The notes under the pieces were generated by a model that worked only from the letters and a program-made list of their open reading frames with translations, was not told the DNA's origin and did no database searches. From Paenibacillus sp. OK003 (lineage in GTDB: Bacteria; Bacillota; Bacilli; Paenibacillales; Paenibacillaceae), in NCBI RefSeq assembly GCF_900109515.1, contig NZ_FOBD01000002.1, positions 248,001-312,000 of the forward strand: a stretch of 64,000 nucleotides of DNA, in the 5' to 3' direction. Below, in pieces: positions 62,849 to 64,000 of this stretch (its first letter is position 1; the number at the start of each line of letters is the position of its first letter). Both the position numbers and the translations under genes were made by a program.

Positions 62849-64000
62849 TTAACGCTGTAACTCCCGCTCAACACGGTGAACCGTATCAGGCCAGACCTGC
62901 TCCGGGTTGGCATTTTGCTTCGCAATATCATTCAGCCGCCGAGTAATGATGTTGTGCACCGAAGGGTATCGTTCGCCAAAGAAAGCCTCTGGCACATGCT
63001 GTGCCGATTCGGCAAATACAGGCCCTGTTGCCTGTCCGCCGAAGAAGGGTTCTTCTTCTTTCATCGCCGGTGTATCAAACACACCAGGTGCCGAAGGAAA
63101 CAGGTTCAACGTTTTATATTGTTCAAGCTGGTTATCCGGGCTTTGCAGCCACTGGATGACTTCGAACGCTTCTTTAGGGTGTTTGCTTGACTTCAAAATG
63201 GACAGGAATGATCCACCGTTATTGCCGTCTCCACCAGGAGCGCGAGTGACTCGCCACTTGCCAGAGGTATCCGGCGCGGCTTCCTGCAATACCTGCTTCA
63301 TCCAGACCGCCCCCACAAAGGAAGCAATCTCACCATTATTCATCGCTGCGTTCCAGCCCGGGGTCCAGCCGTCTGCATTAGCGAGCAGCCCTTTTTGCTT
63401 GAAGGATACAGGGTATCCCAGCTCTGCTTGACGAGTGGAGAATCCATACCGATAAACGAGCCGTCCGGACGGAAATACCGTTCGGTTCCTTGCGATAACA
63501 TTTGATTGTAAACGGTTCCAATATTGTCGGTTAGAAAAACCTTGCCTCCGAACTTTTCCTTGATCTGTTCTCCGGCAGCAGAATAGGCGTCCCAGTTGTT
63601 GATCTGACGAGCCACTTCTTCAGGCTCGGAAGGCAATCCGGCTTCCTTAAACAGATCTGCACGGTAGAAGAGGGCTGTCGGTCCCGTATCCATAGGGAAA
63701 CCGATCATTTGTCCACCCGGTGTAACGCCTTGCTTCCATTTCCAATCCAGATATTGGTCTTCGACGTCACCTGCGCCGAGATCATACAGATTATAGAAAC
63801 GGTCCTCGCTGGGAAAGAGCTCCATGATCCAATCGTTCAATGCGACAATGTCCGGCTCACCTGAGCGCGCAGCGAGTGTCGTTTTGAGTTTTGCTTTGAA
63901 ATCACCACCGATTTTCTGAGCGGTCAGTTCAATATTGGGGAACTTTTCCTTGGCCTTGGCAATCAGCTTATCATCGATGGAACGGTTCCAGTACCACAAT
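62849..64000 (-). pseudogene. Sugar ABC substrate-binding protein, frameshifted (5' end outside window)
   Basis: The start and signal peptide lie beyond base 64000. The frame LWYWNRSIDDKLIAKAKEKFPNIEL runs to SWDTLYPSSKKG and then is lost; the other frame reads VSFKQKGLLANADGWTPGWNAAMNNGEIASFVGAVWMK and ends normally at 62849. The break is at about 63410-63412 and one missing base explains it. Relatives bind sugars for the two permeases that follow. Confidence 0.85.

Overview
The window looks like chromosomal DNA of a Paenibacillus-type member of the Bacillales. Reasons visible in the sequence: moderate GC, strong AGGAGG-type ribosome sites, many carbohydrate ABC importers (lipoprotein plus two permeases, no ATPase gene nearby), a YesM/YesN-type two-component pair, and a cydABDC operon. 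No tRNA, rRNA, CRISPR array, integrase or complete insertion sequence was found.

Layout. 1-7794: the end of one sugar ABC operon, a YesM/YesN-like sensor-regulator pair and a second sugar ABC operon. 8101-15860: a MATE exporter, an AraC regulator, a truncated Rpn-type nuclease, an OmpR/PhoR-like system with a beta-propeller-like lipoprotein, and a LysR regulator. 16235-29350: an M20 amidohydrolase with a YfcC carrier, TrhO with a SufR-like regulator, a complete Rpn-family gene, TetR plus an aminoglycoside-phosphotransferase-like protein, a TrpXYZ-like ABC importer, a receiver-less winged-helix regulator and an MFS exporter.

29451-43655 is the most unusual part. It holds two paralogous small beta-rich proteins (minus strand), a basic/Cys-containing protein and a 501-residue protein with 18 copies of a 13-residue repeat (plus strand). 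Three large glycosyltransferase-TPR proteins follow, then a convergent minus-strand operon of a TPR protein, a GT2, a GT4 and a methyltransferase. The structural proteins have no signal peptide, and a sigma-K-like promoter lies before one pair. I infer a glycosylated surface, possibly spore-surface, fibre system; this is a hypothesis.

44086-50328 is cydABDC behind two Rex-like operators. 50777-55477 is a LacI regulator and a sugar ABC operon sharing TTTCGTAAA operators. 55639-58454 holds a TagO-like transferase, an unknown protein, and a divergent ArsR/SnoaL-like pair with a duplicated operator. 59136-64000 is gluconokinase and a sugar ABC operon in which all three transporter genes are interrupted (two frameshifts and one in-frame TAG), suggesting either recent decay or local sequence error.

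Two intergenic regions (50.5 kb and 58.8 kb) carry copies of the same short dispersed repeat, and a 9-bp tandem repeat (7 units) lies at 59.04 kb.
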